Assembly: GCF_036924535.1 (NCBI RefSeq) | Contig: NZ_JAZHRT010000001.1 | Location: forward strand, 7,626,001-7,690,000 | Reading direction: 5' to 3' | DNA: 64,000 bases | Origin: Bradyrhizobium sp. AZCC 2262 | GTDB lineage: Bacteria; Pseudomonadota; Alphaproteobacteria; Rhizobiales; Xanthobacteraceae | In this document: in pieces, positions 1 through 8,205 of the stretch | Position numbering within the stretch: position 1 is the first letter of the stretch | Layout: each line of letters begins with the position of its first letter | Program-made: the position numbers and the translations under genes | Notes under the pieces: generated by a model | What the model saw: only the letters and a program-made list of their open reading frames with translations | The model's database searches: none | Told to the model about the DNA's origin: nothing

Positions 1-1368
1 CTCGCCGGCTCGATCGAAACATTCGACGCGATCTCGACGCGCGAAGGCGTGATCCGCGTCCGCGGGCTCGACGAATTGATCGAGACAACCGAATGTTTCG
101 TGCATGCCGAGTCGCCGAAGGGCAATCGCCTCGCCGCGGTTTCGCTGTCCGGCGGTAAGCGCGGCCTCTTGATCGACGCGTTCTATTCGGCCGGCTTGAA
201 TTTTGCGCCGCTCACCCCGAACGCGACGGCGCAACTGGCAAAGATGCTCGGTCCCGGCAGCATCGTCGGCAATCCCCTCGATGCCGGTTTTGCCGCGGTC
301 GTGGACCCCTCGGTCTACATGAGCTCGATCAAGATCATGATCGACGATCCCGACACCGACATTGTCATCATCGACGCCGAACTGCCGAAGGCGCCGCATG
401 AAATGCGCGAACGCAATCTGCGTATCGTCAACGAGATGGCCGGCGCTGCAAGCAAGCCCGTGGTCTATATCAGCGCCATGTCGATCGGCTTCACCGAATT
501 CACCAAAGCCTTGCGCAAGTCGCTGCCGAACATCGCGGTCATGCAGGGGCTTGACCGCGCGGTCGGCGCGATCAAGTCGCTGATTGAATATTCTTCCCTG
601 CGCAAGGAAGTGCCCGACATCGCATCGAGCTCGAAGGCTTCCGCGCGTGCGGTGCTGGAGAAAGCGCTCAAAAGCGCCAACGGCGCCGCGGCGCTCGACG
701 AGGTGGCCTCGAAGAAGCTGCTCAAGGCGTACGGCATTCCCGTTTCAAAGGAAGAAATCGTGCAGACGGCTGCTGAGGCGGTGAAAATCGCCAAGAAGAT
801 CGGCTTTCCCGTCGTGGCCAAAGTGGTCAGCGCCGACATCCTGCACAAGTCAGACATCGGCGGCGTGGTGCTGAACCTCAACAGCGCGGCCGAGGTGAAG
901 AAGGCGTTCAACGACATCACCGCGCGGGTCAAGAAAATCAAGAGCAAGCCGAAGCTCGAAGGCATTCTGATCGCGCAGCAGGTCAAGGCCGACCTCGAGC
1001 TGGTGGTCGGCGCGTCGCTCGACGCCGAGATGGGTCCAGTGGTGCTGTTCGGCACCGGCGGCGTCGATATCGAACTGATGAAGGACGTCGCCCTCGCCGG
1101 CGCCCCGCTCGACGAGGCCGAGGCGAAACAACTCATCGCCAAGACCAAGGCCGGCGTGAAGATGAAGGGCTACCGCGGCAAACCGGCGTTGCACGAGGCT
1201 TCCGCCGTGAAGGCGCTGGTCGGCCTCTCCAACCTGATGGCCGACGCCGGCAATCGCATCGCGTCGATCGACGTGAATCCATTTTTGATCAACAGCAAGG
1301 TCGGCGTCGCCGTCGACGGCCTGATCGTGCTGAACAACGCCGCCGCGAACAAGGCGGCGGAACATTAG
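1..1368 (+). CDS. Acyl-CoA synthetase (NDP-forming), C-terminal part, cut by window edge
   Basis: The reading frame is open from base 1, so the gene begins upstream and only its last 455 residues are here. The first part matches the succinyl-CoA ligase-like region of NDP-forming acetyl/acyl-CoA synthetases, including a stretch near residues 300-400 of the visible protein typical of the ATP-grasp subdomain (a KVVSADILHKSDIGGV motif around residues 270-285, which is diagnostic for this family). Family members make acyl-CoA from a carboxylic acid, CoA and ATP, releasing ADP and phosphate. The substrate cannot be read from the sequence. It converges on a protease gene, with a perfect 28-bp inverted repeat between the two stops. 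Confidence 0.85.
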   Translation, partial: LAGSIETFDAISTREGVIRVRGLDELIETTECFVHAESPKGNRLAAVSLSGGKRGLLIDAFYSAGLNFAPLTPNATAQLAKMLGPGSIVGNPLDAGFAAVVDPSVYMSSIKIMIDDPDTDIVIIDAELPKAPHEMRERNLRIVNEMAGAASKPVVYISAMSIGFTEFTKALRKSLPNIAVMQGLDRAVGAIKSLIEYSSLRKEVPDIASSSKASARAVLEKALKSANGAAALDEVASKKLLKAYGIPVSKEEIVQTAAEAVKIAKKIGFPVVAKVVSADILHKSDIGGVVLNLNSAAEVKKAFNDITARVKKIKSKPKLEGILIAQQVKADLELVVGASLDAEMGPVVLFGTGGVDIELMKDVALAGAPLDEAEAKQLIAKTKAGVKMKGYRGKPALHEASAVKALVGLSNLMADAGNRIASIDVNPFLINSKVGVAVDGLIVLNNAAANKAAEH

Positions 1369-1387
1369 GCCTGGCTCGGTGGTCATT

Positions 1388-1506
1388 GTCGTCCCTGCGA
1401 ACGCAGGGACCCATAATCACCGTCGTTAATTGTTACGAAGAAAATTAGCTTCCATAGCCTTGCCGATGGGCCGCGGCGTATGGGTCCCTGCGTTCGCAGG
1501 GACGAC
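1388..1506. repeat. Perfect 28-bp inverted repeat pair, likely bidirectional terminator
   Basis: Positions 1388-1415 and 1479-1506 are exact reverse complements, separated by 63 bases. Each arm is itself a palindrome (core GTCCCTGCGAACGCAGGGAC). The pair lies between two convergent genes. Repeats of this kind are common extragenic palindromes in Bradyrhizobium-type genomes; the terminator role is inferred from position and structure. Confidence 0.7.
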
Positions 1507-1514
1507 AGGTGTGG

Positions 1515-2288
1515 TTACAACCCCATTCCCCACTTCTGCACGGCCTGCAAAATCCAATCCCGGTAGAGCGTCAGCGGCGTAACGCCGGTCATGCCGCCGC
1601 AGCCAGCGCTTCCGTTCGACCCGGTCGACCAGCTCACCACACCGACGATAACAGGACCATCTTGCTTGTCCTCGAATACCGGCGCACCAGAATCACCCGT
1701 GCAGGCGCCAAGCCCCTCGCGCGTGCCCTGCCCCGCGGGATCGACAAGCCTGATCTGCAGCGTGCCGGGCTTGCCGGTCGCGACCAGACCGGCGACGCGG
1801 ATGGTGCCGCCGCTCTTGCCGTCGCCGCGTACGGTCACGCCGATGCCTGCGACGGTGAAGCGGCTGCCGATCATGATGGGGATGTTTGGCATGCCGAGAG
1901 CGGCCAGCGTCTTTCCCTTGGGTGGCGCCACCAATTGCAGCAACGCGACATCTGCCGTCGCACGATGCGCCTGCATAGCCTGCATATTGAAGCCGGGATG
2001 GATGGCGACGGTTTTGACATCCTGCAACGAAGGTTGCCGGTCCGCGCCATATTCGACGATCTTGTACTCCGCGCCTGATGGCACGCAGTGCGCCGCGGTC
2101 AGCACCAGTTTCGGTGCAATCAACGCGCCGGTGCAAAAATTACCGCGCGAGCCGACGATGGTAACAACCGAGCGGGCCACACCTTCCGTCGACGGCGCGC
2201 CGCCGCCGACGATGGCATGCGCGGGAACGGAGAGCAGCAGGGCAAGGTTGGCAATAAGGCCGGCAACCACGCGAGACGGGATTTTCAT
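1515..2288 (-). CDS. Secreted trypsin-like (S1A) serine protease
   Basis: 257 residues from the ATG at 2288, chosen because it gives a normal signal peptide (positively charged start, hydrophobic run at 7-22, cleavage after AHA near 25); an upstream in-frame start would bury it. The mature protein begins IVGGG, the classical trypsin N-terminus. The catalytic triad is visible: His67 in TAAHC, Asp113 in DVALL, Ser200 in GDSGAP. Paired cysteines around His67 and Ser200 fit an oxidised extracytoplasmic fold. It should act in the periplasm or outside the cell. The substrate is unknown, and no inhibitor or partner gene is adjacent. Confidence 0.88.
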   Translation of the reverse strand: MKIPSRVVAGLIANLALLLSVPAHAIVGGGAPSTEGVARSVVTIVGSRGNFCTGALIAPKLVLTAAHCVPSGAEYKIVEYGADRQPSLQDVKTVAIHPGFNMQAMQAHRATADVALLQLVAPPKGKTLAALGMPNIPIMIGSRFTVAGIGVTVRGDGKSGGTIRVAGLVATGKPGTLQIRLVDPAGQGTREGLGACTGDSGAPVFEDKQDGPVIVGVVSWSTGSNGSAGCGGMTGVTPLTLYRDWILQAVQKWGMGL

Positions 2289-2399
2289 CGGCGCAGCAAT
2301 AACCCGCGCGGCGCATGCCGCCAAGCGCCCGATCGGGCTGGTTCCAGCGGGCAATTCGTGTTAGCCGCTCGCCAACGCATTTGTTTCAGGCGAGGAACA

Positions 2400-3032
2400 A
2401 TGATCGAGGCAGTGATCTGGGATTTCGGCGGCGTGCTGACCACCTCGCCGTTCGAGGCGTTTGCGCGCTATGAGACCGAGCGCGGGCTGCCCGCCGACAT
2501 CATCCGGCGCACCAACGCCGCCAACCACCTGGAAAACGCCTGGGCGAAGTTCGAACGCGCCGAAGTCGATATCGAAGCCTTCGACGAATTGTTCGCAGCC
2601 GAATCGCTGGCACTGGGCGCGGCGGTTCGCGGCAGGGACGTGCTGCCGCTGCTGTCGGGCGACCTGCGCCCCGAAATGGTCGAGGCGCTCAAGCGCGTGA
2701 AGGCGCGGTTCAAGACCGGCTGCATCACCAACAACCTGCCCGCCAACGCCATCGGCAGCCACAGCGGCCGCACGCTCTATGTCGCCGAAGTGATGGCACT
2801 GTTCGACCATGTCATCGAGTCCGCCAAAATCGGCCTGCGAAAGCCCGACCCGCGCATCTACCAGATGATGGTCGAGACGCTGAAGGTCGACCCCAAGAAC
2901 TGCGTCTATCTCGACGACCTCGGCGTCAACCTGAAGCCGGCGCGCGAGATGGGAATGACCACGATCAAGGTGGTCAACGCGGCGCAGGCGATCAAGGAAC
3001 TGGAAGTCGCGACCGGACTGGCATTGCGCTAG
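2400..3032 (+). CDS. HAD-superfamily (subfamily IA-like) hydrolase
   Basis: 210 residues starting at ATG 2400, preceded by a purine-rich GGCGAGGAACA. The start is set by the N-terminal HAD motif WDFGGVL (nucleophile Asp8). Motif II appears as TNN near residue 105, the motif III lysine in RKPDPRIYQ near 148, and the motif IV acidic pair in YLDD near 170. As in many YihX-like HADs, the second Asp of the usual DxD is replaced by Gly. Such enzymes dephosphorylate small metabolites; the substrate is not predictable. It may be transcribed with the MoxR gene 109 bases downstream. Confidence 0.85.
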   Translation: MIEAVIWDFGGVLTTSPFEAFARYETERGLPADIIRRTNAANHLENAWAKFERAEVDIEAFDELFAAESLALGAAVRGRDVLPLLSGDLRPEMVEALKRVKARFKTGCITNNLPANAIGSHSGRTLYVAEVMALFDHVIESAKIGLRKPDPRIYQMMVETLKVDPKNCVYLDDLGVNLKPAREMGMTTIKVVNAAQAIKELEVATGLALR

Positions 3033-3141
3033 GCGGAAAATGGCGGAATTTGCCGTCGCCCATGTCGAAACGGCGCTTGTTCTTTGCCGGGAACGCGGGC
3101 AGAACATTGCGAAATCTATCGAATTTCGGAGTTGAAACCCC

Positions 3142-4089
3142 GTGGCTGATATCAGGCCTTCGGCCTCGATCGAGGCAGTGGAAAGCGGCCTTGCAGCGCA
3201 AGGCTATATTGCGAGCCGCCAGATCGCGACTGCGGTCTATCTGGCGCAGCAGATCGAAAAACCCATTTTGGTCGAAGGCCCCGCCGGCGTCGGCAAGACC
3301 GAGCTTGCAAAAGCGATCGCCGCCTGGCGCGGCATGAAGATGATCCGCCTGCAATGCTATGAGGGGCTCGACGAAGCGAAGGCGCTGTACGAGTGGAAAT
3401 ACGCCAAGCAGCTTCTGTACACGCAGATCCTCAAAGACAAGCTCGGCGAAGTCCTCGGCGGCGCTCCGACGCTCGAGGCCGCGCTGAACCAGCTTCACGA
3501 TTTCGGCGACGTGTTCTTCTCCAAGGAATTCGTCGAGCCGCGCCCGCTGCTGCAGGCGCTGGAGCAGCCGGCCGGCTGCGTGCTGTTGATCGACGAAATC
3601 GACAAGTCGGACGCCGAATTCGAATCACTCCTGCTGGAAATTCTCAGTGATTTCCAGGTGACGATTCCGGAACTCGGCACCGTTGTCGCGGTCGCGCCGC
3701 CGACCGTGATCCTGACCTCGAACAGCGAACGCGATCTCGGTGACGCGCTAAAGCGGCGCTGCCTGCATCTTCACATCGGCTTCCCCGAACAGAGGCTGGA
3801 AGAGCGGATCGTCGAAAGCCGGGTGCCCGGCATTTCGCAAAATCTGCGCAAGCAGATGGTGAGCTTCATCCACGAGGTCCGCTCGCTCGACCTGAAGAAG
3901 CTGCCGTCGGTCAGCGAAACCATCGACTGGGCGCGTGTATTGGTGCTGCTGCAGGCTTCCGAGCTTGGCCACGAGGTGGTCAAGGATACGCTGAACGTCC
4001 TCCTGAAATACGAGGCGGATATCGAGGCCACCATGCCTCAGGTTTCCACCTTCATCGCCAAGGCCTCGCGTCAGAACGTCTTCGGATAG
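3142..4089 (+). CDS. MoxR/CoxD-like AAA+ ATPase
   Basis: 315 residues from a GTG at 3142. Walker A is GPAGVGKT (residues 46-53), Walker B is LLIDEID (about 148-154), and a sensor-like TSNSER lies near 195. The compact MoxR layout without extra domains fits chaperone-type AAA+ proteins that work with a VWA partner. The gene is followed after 7 bases by a VWA/CoxE-like gene, so the two almost surely form one transcription unit. CoxD/CoxE-type pairs are known to mature Mo-hydroxylases such as CO dehydrogenase, and a Mo-hydroxylase operon lies immediately downstream on the other strand. A functional link here is inferred. Confidence 0.88.
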   Translation: MADIRPSASIEAVESGLAAQGYIASRQIATAVYLAQQIEKPILVEGPAGVGKTELAKAIAAWRGMKMIRLQCYEGLDEAKALYEWKYAKQLLYTQILKDKLGEVLGGAPTLEAALNQLHDFGDVFFSKEFVEPRPLLQALEQPAGCVLLIDEIDKSDAEFESLLLEILSDFQVTIPELGTVVAVAPPTVILTSNSERDLGDALKRRCLHLHIGFPEQRLEERIVESRVPGISQNLRKQMVSFIHEVRSLDLKKLPSVSETIDWARVLVLLQASELGHEVVKDTLNVLLKYEADIEATMPQVSTFIAKASRQNVFG

Positions 4090-4096
4090 ACAAGCG

Positions 4097-5473
4097 ATGA
4101 GAGAGAACCTGCATCGCTTCTTTCGTGCGGCGCGGGGCGCGGGGGTGAGACTCTCGCCGGCCGAAAGCATCGATGCGATGCGCGCCGTCTCCAAGGTCGG
4201 CTTTGCCGACCGAACGGTCCTGCGGGATACGTTTCTGCTGACGCTGGCCAAGACGCAGGACGAGAAGAAGGCGCTCGGCGATTGCTTTGATCTGTTCTTC
4301 GATCAGCCGGAGCCGCAGGCGCCGCCCGAAGACGGCAAAGCGGACGAGCAGGATCCGTCCGGGTCTAATTCAGCCGCCGATTCGCCCGGCGATTCCAGCG
4401 GCAGCGACGAGCAGGCCGATGGGCTCGGCCAACTCGCCCAGATGCTGCTGGCGCAGGACCGCAACCAGATTTCGGCGGCCATCGCCAACGCTGCGAGCGC
4501 GGCCTCGCTGTCCGACATCCGCTATTTCACGCAGCGCGGCATCTTCTCCGGCCGCATCCTCGACCAGATGGGCATCCAGCGCCTGCGCGACGATCTCGAC
4601 AATCTCGCCGCGACCAACCCCGCCCTGGCCGAGCGGCTGACCAACGCGCTGGACGGGCTGCGCGGCACGGTCCGCGACACCGTCTCGCAGGCGCTGATGC
4701 TGTACGGGCGCGAGGAAGCCGAAAGTCTGCGCAACGAGATCTTGCGCAACGCGCCGCTGTCGCGGATCGAGCCGCGGCAGGTCGAGCAGATGCGGCATCT
4801 GATCCGCCAGATCGCCCGGCGCCTGCGCGAGCGCTACTCCAAGCCGCGCAAGCGCCAACGCCGCGGCCATCTCGACGTGCGCCGCACCATCCGGCGAAAC
4901 GCGGCATGGGGCGGCGTGCCGTTCCTCACCGCCTGGAAACGGCGGCACCGCGACAGACCGAAGATCGTCGCACTCTGCGACGTCTCGGGTTCGGTGGCGC
5001 GGGTGTCGGATTTCTTCCTGCTGCTGATCCACAGCCTGCACGAGGTCGTGGACGACGTCCGCTCGTTTGCGTTCTCTGGACACCTGATCGAGGTCAGCGG
5101 GATCCTGGAATCGAAATCGCCGGAAGAGGCGATGGCCGAGATCATGTCCAAGGTTGGCTTCGGCTCGTCCGATTACGGCAATTCTTTCGACGACTTCGAG
5201 CACGGATGGATGAACGCGATCACACCACAGACCACCGTGATCGTGCTCGGTGACGCCCGCAGCAACAATCTCGATCCCCGCGCCGATATCCTTCGCCGCA
5301 TCGCCGAGCGGTCGAAGCGGGTGGTCTGGCTCAATCCGGAAGGCCGCATGGCCTGGGGCTGGGGCGATTCCGAAATGCCGCGCTATTCGACCTTCTGCAC
5401 CGTGGTCCGCCAATGCGCCACCGCAAAGCAACTCGAACGCGCGGTGTCGGATATCGTGGCGAGCTATCAGTAG
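4097..5473 (+). CDS. CoxE-like VWA-domain protein
   Basis: 458 residues. The N-terminal half is helical with an acidic Gly/Ser/Asp-rich linker (residues 75-115). A basic stretch (KPRKRQRRGHLDVRRT, about 250-265) is typical of CoxE-like proteins. The C-terminal VWA domain carries the MIDAS motif DVSGSV near residue 293. It follows the MoxR ATPase with a 7-base gap and is its expected partner in metal-centre assembly or chaperone work. Its stop is only 6 bases from the stop of the convergent Mo-hydroxylase large subunit, leaving no room for a separate terminator. Confidence 0.88.
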   Translation: MRENLHRFFRAARGAGVRLSPAESIDAMRAVSKVGFADRTVLRDTFLLTLAKTQDEKKALGDCFDLFFDQPEPQAPPEDGKADEQDPSGSNSAADSPGDSSGSDEQADGLGQLAQMLLAQDRNQISAAIANAASAASLSDIRYFTQRGIFSGRILDQMGIQRLRDDLDNLAATNPALAERLTNALDGLRGTVRDTVSQALMLYGREEAESLRNEILRNAPLSRIEPRQVEQMRHLIRQIARRLRERYSKPRKRQRRGHLDVRRTIRRNAAWGGVPFLTAWKRRHRDRPKIVALCDVSGSVARVSDFFLLLIHSLHEVVDDVRSFAFSGHLIEVSGILESKSPEEAMAEIMSKVGFGSSDYGNSFDDFEHGWMNAITPQTTVIVLGDARSNNLDPRADILRRIAERSKRVVWLNPEGRMAWGWGDSEMPRYSTFCTVVRQCATAKQLERAVSDIVASYQ

Positions 5474-5479
5474 GCGCCT

Positions 5480-7711
5480 TCACGCATCGATCGCCTGCTT
5501 GATGCGCTTGCGCGTCAGCGGCAAATTCCGCAGCCGCCTTCCCGTGGCATTGGCGATGGCGTTTGCAATCGATGCCGCCGCCGGCCCCTGCCCGGTTTCG
5601 CCGCTGCCGAGGAACGGCTGGCCCGGGCGATTGATGATGTGAACCTCGATGCTCTCAGGCACGGCATCGAAACGCAGGATCGGATAGGTCTGCCAGTCGA
5701 TGCTGGTTATCCTGGTGTCGTCGAAGCTAACGCTTTCGTACAATGTCCAGCTCATTGACTGCACGATTGCGCCTTCGATCTGGTTGATCAACCCGTCCGG
5801 ATTGACCACCTGCCCGCTGTCAACCGCCGCCACCGCGCGGATCAGACGTGGACGACCGGTCTCACGATTGACCTCAACCTCGGAAGCAATGGCGCAGTAG
5901 GCCGCCAGATTCTTGTAACGCGCAAAGGCAAAGCCGAAACCGCGATCCTGCGGCGATGTTTGGCCGGCCTTCCACCCAAAACTCTGCGCAGCCTTTTCGA
6001 TCACATCGCGACCGCGCGAGTCGTCGAGATGTTTCAATCTGAATTCGACCGGATCGGCACCGGCGAGCGTGGCGAGTTCATCCATAAAGCTCTCGATCGA
6101 GAACACATTGTGGTAGGCGCCGAGCGCACGCATCGCCGAAATCCGCAACGGCATCGCCGGGATGAAGTGATGCACCACCCGCGCGTTGGGAAAATTGTAG
6201 AACGGGATCGCGTTACGATCGCCGCCGCCTTCGGGCAACGGCAACGGTCTGGGCGCCGGCAAGGCAAACGGCTGCGCCATGTGTTGCGCCGCCAGCATCG
6301 ATCCGGCGCCGCCCGGCCGCATCGAATGGGTGTTGCTGAAAACCTCGAAATTCCAGTCCGCGATCTTGCCGTTGCCGTCGAGCGAGGCTTTCAGTTTGGT
6401 CACCATCGCAGGGCCATATGGTTCCCAGGCATGTTCCTGCTCGCGCATCCATTGCACGCGAACGGGGCGGCCGGGCAACGCGCGGGCGATCAGCGCGGCG
6501 TCGGCCGCGGCATCGTCGGCGCCATTATGGCCATAGCAGCCGGAGCCTTCGACATGGATCAGGCGAACGCTGGCCGGAGGCATGCGCAGCATTTCGGCGA
6601 TGCCCTGACGATCGGGATAGACGCCCTGGGTATGCGTCCATACGGTCATCGCACCGTCGACGAATTGCGCCACGGCGCAGGATGGTCCGATCGATCCATG
6701 CGCCTGATACGGCCGCGTATAGATCGCCTCGAGGGTCTTCTGGCCGGTGGCCGAGGCATTACTCCGCTCGAAGATGGTCGTGTTCTGCGACGGCAGGCTG
6801 GTTAACACCGCGAGCAGGTCGTCCTGCTTCGGTAGACTCGCGGTCTCCTTCCACTTCGTAGCGGCAGCAAGCGCGTTCATCGCCTTGATCGACTGGAATT
6901 CCTTTTCCGCGACCACAGCAAGGAAATTGCCGTCACGCACGATTTTGACGACGCCGGGGAGCTTCTCGACGGCGGAAGTGTCGCATTCGGTCAGTTGCGC
7001 GCCATAGCTCGGTGGGCGCACGACACGGGCGTGCACCATGCCGGGCAACCGCATATCCTGGACGTAGGCGGCGCCACCGGTAACCTTGGCCGGAATATCG
7101 ACGCGCGGCACCGACTGGCCGATCACCCTGTATGTCGCCGGGTTCTTCAACTTTGACTTGGGCTGCGCCTGCACATGCAGCATATCGCCAGCAACGAGCT
7201 CCCCATACGACAGGCGCTTGCCATCCGGCGCGATCACCGCACCGTCTGCCGTCCGCAGGTTTTCGACCGGCAGATCGAGCCGCTTTGCTGCTTCCGCAAC
7301 CAGCAGTTCGCGCGCCTGTGCCGCCGCGTTCTGGATCGCAGTACCGCTGTCCTTCATTGAGTTGCTGCCGGACGTATAGCCCTCGTTGGCGGTAACTTTG
7401 GTATCGGCGGTGACGACCTTCAATGACCCGAAGGCCACATCGAGCTCTTCGGCGGCAATCTGCTGAAACGCCGTCTTGAAACCCTGACCGAGTTCGGCCT
7501 TGCCGGTGAATACGGTAATGCCGTCATCGGCATCGATGCGGATCCACGCGTCGAGATAGGGCGACGTTTTCAGGCTACCGGGCGGGCTCGGCGCGGGCGC
7601 CGCCGGGGCATCCTGTTGCTGCGCGAAGGCGCCTGTGAGCGAAAAGCTGACGATCAGCGCGCCGCCGCCTGCCAACACGCGACGGCGATCGAGAATAACG
7701 GGGGCGTTCAT
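5480..7711 (-). CDS. Molybdopterin-binding large subunit of an isoquinoline 1-oxidoreductase-type dehydrogenase
   Basis: 743 residues from the ATG at 7711, chosen because it overlaps the upstream stop as ATGA, has an AGGAG about 5-8 bases ahead, and begins with a twin-arginine signal (LDRRRVLAGGGALIVSFSLTG). Two aldehyde-oxidase/xanthine-dehydrogenase Mo-binding regions follow, including the C-terminal GSGETGQGPAAASIANA cofactor signature near 700-720. Enzymes of this family (IorB, nicotinate or aldehyde dehydrogenases) hydroxylate heteroaromatics or oxidise aldehydes in the periplasm and pass electrons via a 2Fe-2S subunit to cytochrome c. All three components are encoded here in one overlapping operon. 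The substrate is unknown. Confidence 0.9.
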   Translation of the reverse strand: MNAPVILDRRRVLAGGGALIVSFSLTGAFAQQQDAPAAPAPSPPGSLKTSPYLDAWIRIDADDGITVFTGKAELGQGFKTAFQQIAAEELDVAFGSLKVVTADTKVTANEGYTSGSNSMKDSGTAIQNAAAQARELLVAEAAKRLDLPVENLRTADGAVIAPDGKRLSYGELVAGDMLHVQAQPKSKLKNPATYRVIGQSVPRVDIPAKVTGGAAYVQDMRLPGMVHARVVRPPSYGAQLTECDTSAVEKLPGVVKIVRDGNFLAVVAEKEFQSIKAMNALAAATKWKETASLPKQDDLLAVLTSLPSQNTTIFERSNASATGQKTLEAIYTRPYQAHGSIGPSCAVAQFVDGAMTVWTHTQGVYPDRQGIAEMLRMPPASVRLIHVEGSGCYGHNGADDAAADAALIARALPGRPVRVQWMREQEHAWEPYGPAMVTKLKASLDGNGKIADWNFEVFSNTHSMRPGGAGSMLAAQHMAQPFALPAPRPLPLPEGGGDRNAIPFYNFPNARVVHHFIPAMPLRISAMRALGAYHNVFSIESFMDELATLAGADPVEFRLKHLDDSRGRDVIEKAAQSFGWKAGQTSPQDRGFGFAFARYKNLAAYCAIASEVEVNRETGRPRLIRAVAAVDSGQVVNPDGLINQIEGAIVQSMSWTLYESVSFDDTRITSIDWQTYPILRFDAVPESIEVHIINRPGQPFLGSGETGQGPAAASIANAIANATGRRLRNLPLTRKRIKQAIDA

Positions 7712-8205
7712 CGGGCGCTCCTGCTGGCTGGAGCGGAGGCATCCGCCGTATCCATGAGTCTTGCGGCCCGATGCACCGCGCGCAGGATTCGCATATGGGT
7801 GCCGCAGCGGCACAGATGCGGTTCGAGCTCGGCGCGAATCTGCTCATCGGTCGGTTTGGAATTTCTTTGCAGCAGGGCCTGCGCCCGCATCATCATGCCG
7901 GCGATGCAATAGCCGCATTGCGCCGCCTGCTCTTCCATGAAGGCGCGCTGGATCGGCGCGGGCTCCGCGATCGTGCCGAGACCTTCCAGCGTCGTCACCT
8001 GCTTTCCTTCGAGCAGCACCATCGGCGTCACACAGGAGAGCACCGCCTTGCCATCGACAATTACCGTGCAAGCGCCACATTGGCCGAGTCCACAGCCGAA
8101 CTTGGCGGCGTTGAGCTTGATGTCCTCGCGCAGCACGTAAAGCAGCGGCGTATCCGCCTCCGCATCGACCTGATGCTCCCGGCCGTTGACCTTCAATGTC
8201 ATCAT
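7708..8205 (-). CDS. 2Fe-2S small subunit of the Mo-hydroxylase
   Basis: 165 residues. The N-terminal plant-type ferredoxin fold carries CGLGQCGAC plus a later Cys (about 40-70), and the C-terminal helical 2Fe-2S domain carries CGYC and CRCG (about 98-135). This is the standard four-pair pattern of xanthine-dehydrogenase-family small subunits (IorA/CoxS-like). It overlaps the cytochrome c gene by 4 bases upstream and the large subunit by 4 bases downstream, indicating translational coupling. It has no signal peptide of its own, so it is expected to ride out with the Tat-exported large subunit. The C-terminal tail (last ~20 residues) is longer than usual and low in complexity. Confidence 0.92.
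   Translation of the reverse strand: MMTLKVNGREHQVDAEADTPLLYVLREDIKLNAAKFGCGLGQCGACTVIVDGKAVLSCVTPMVLLEGKQVTTLEGLGTIAEPAPIQRAFMEEQAAQCGYCIAGMMMRAQALLQRNSKPTDEQIRAELEPHLCRCGTHMRILRAVHRAARLMDTADASAPASRSAR

Noticed and set aside
4370..5431. 353-codon minus-strand frame opposite the VWA gene
   Set aside because: High-GC shadow frame without recognisable domains; the VWA protein has a MIDAS motif.
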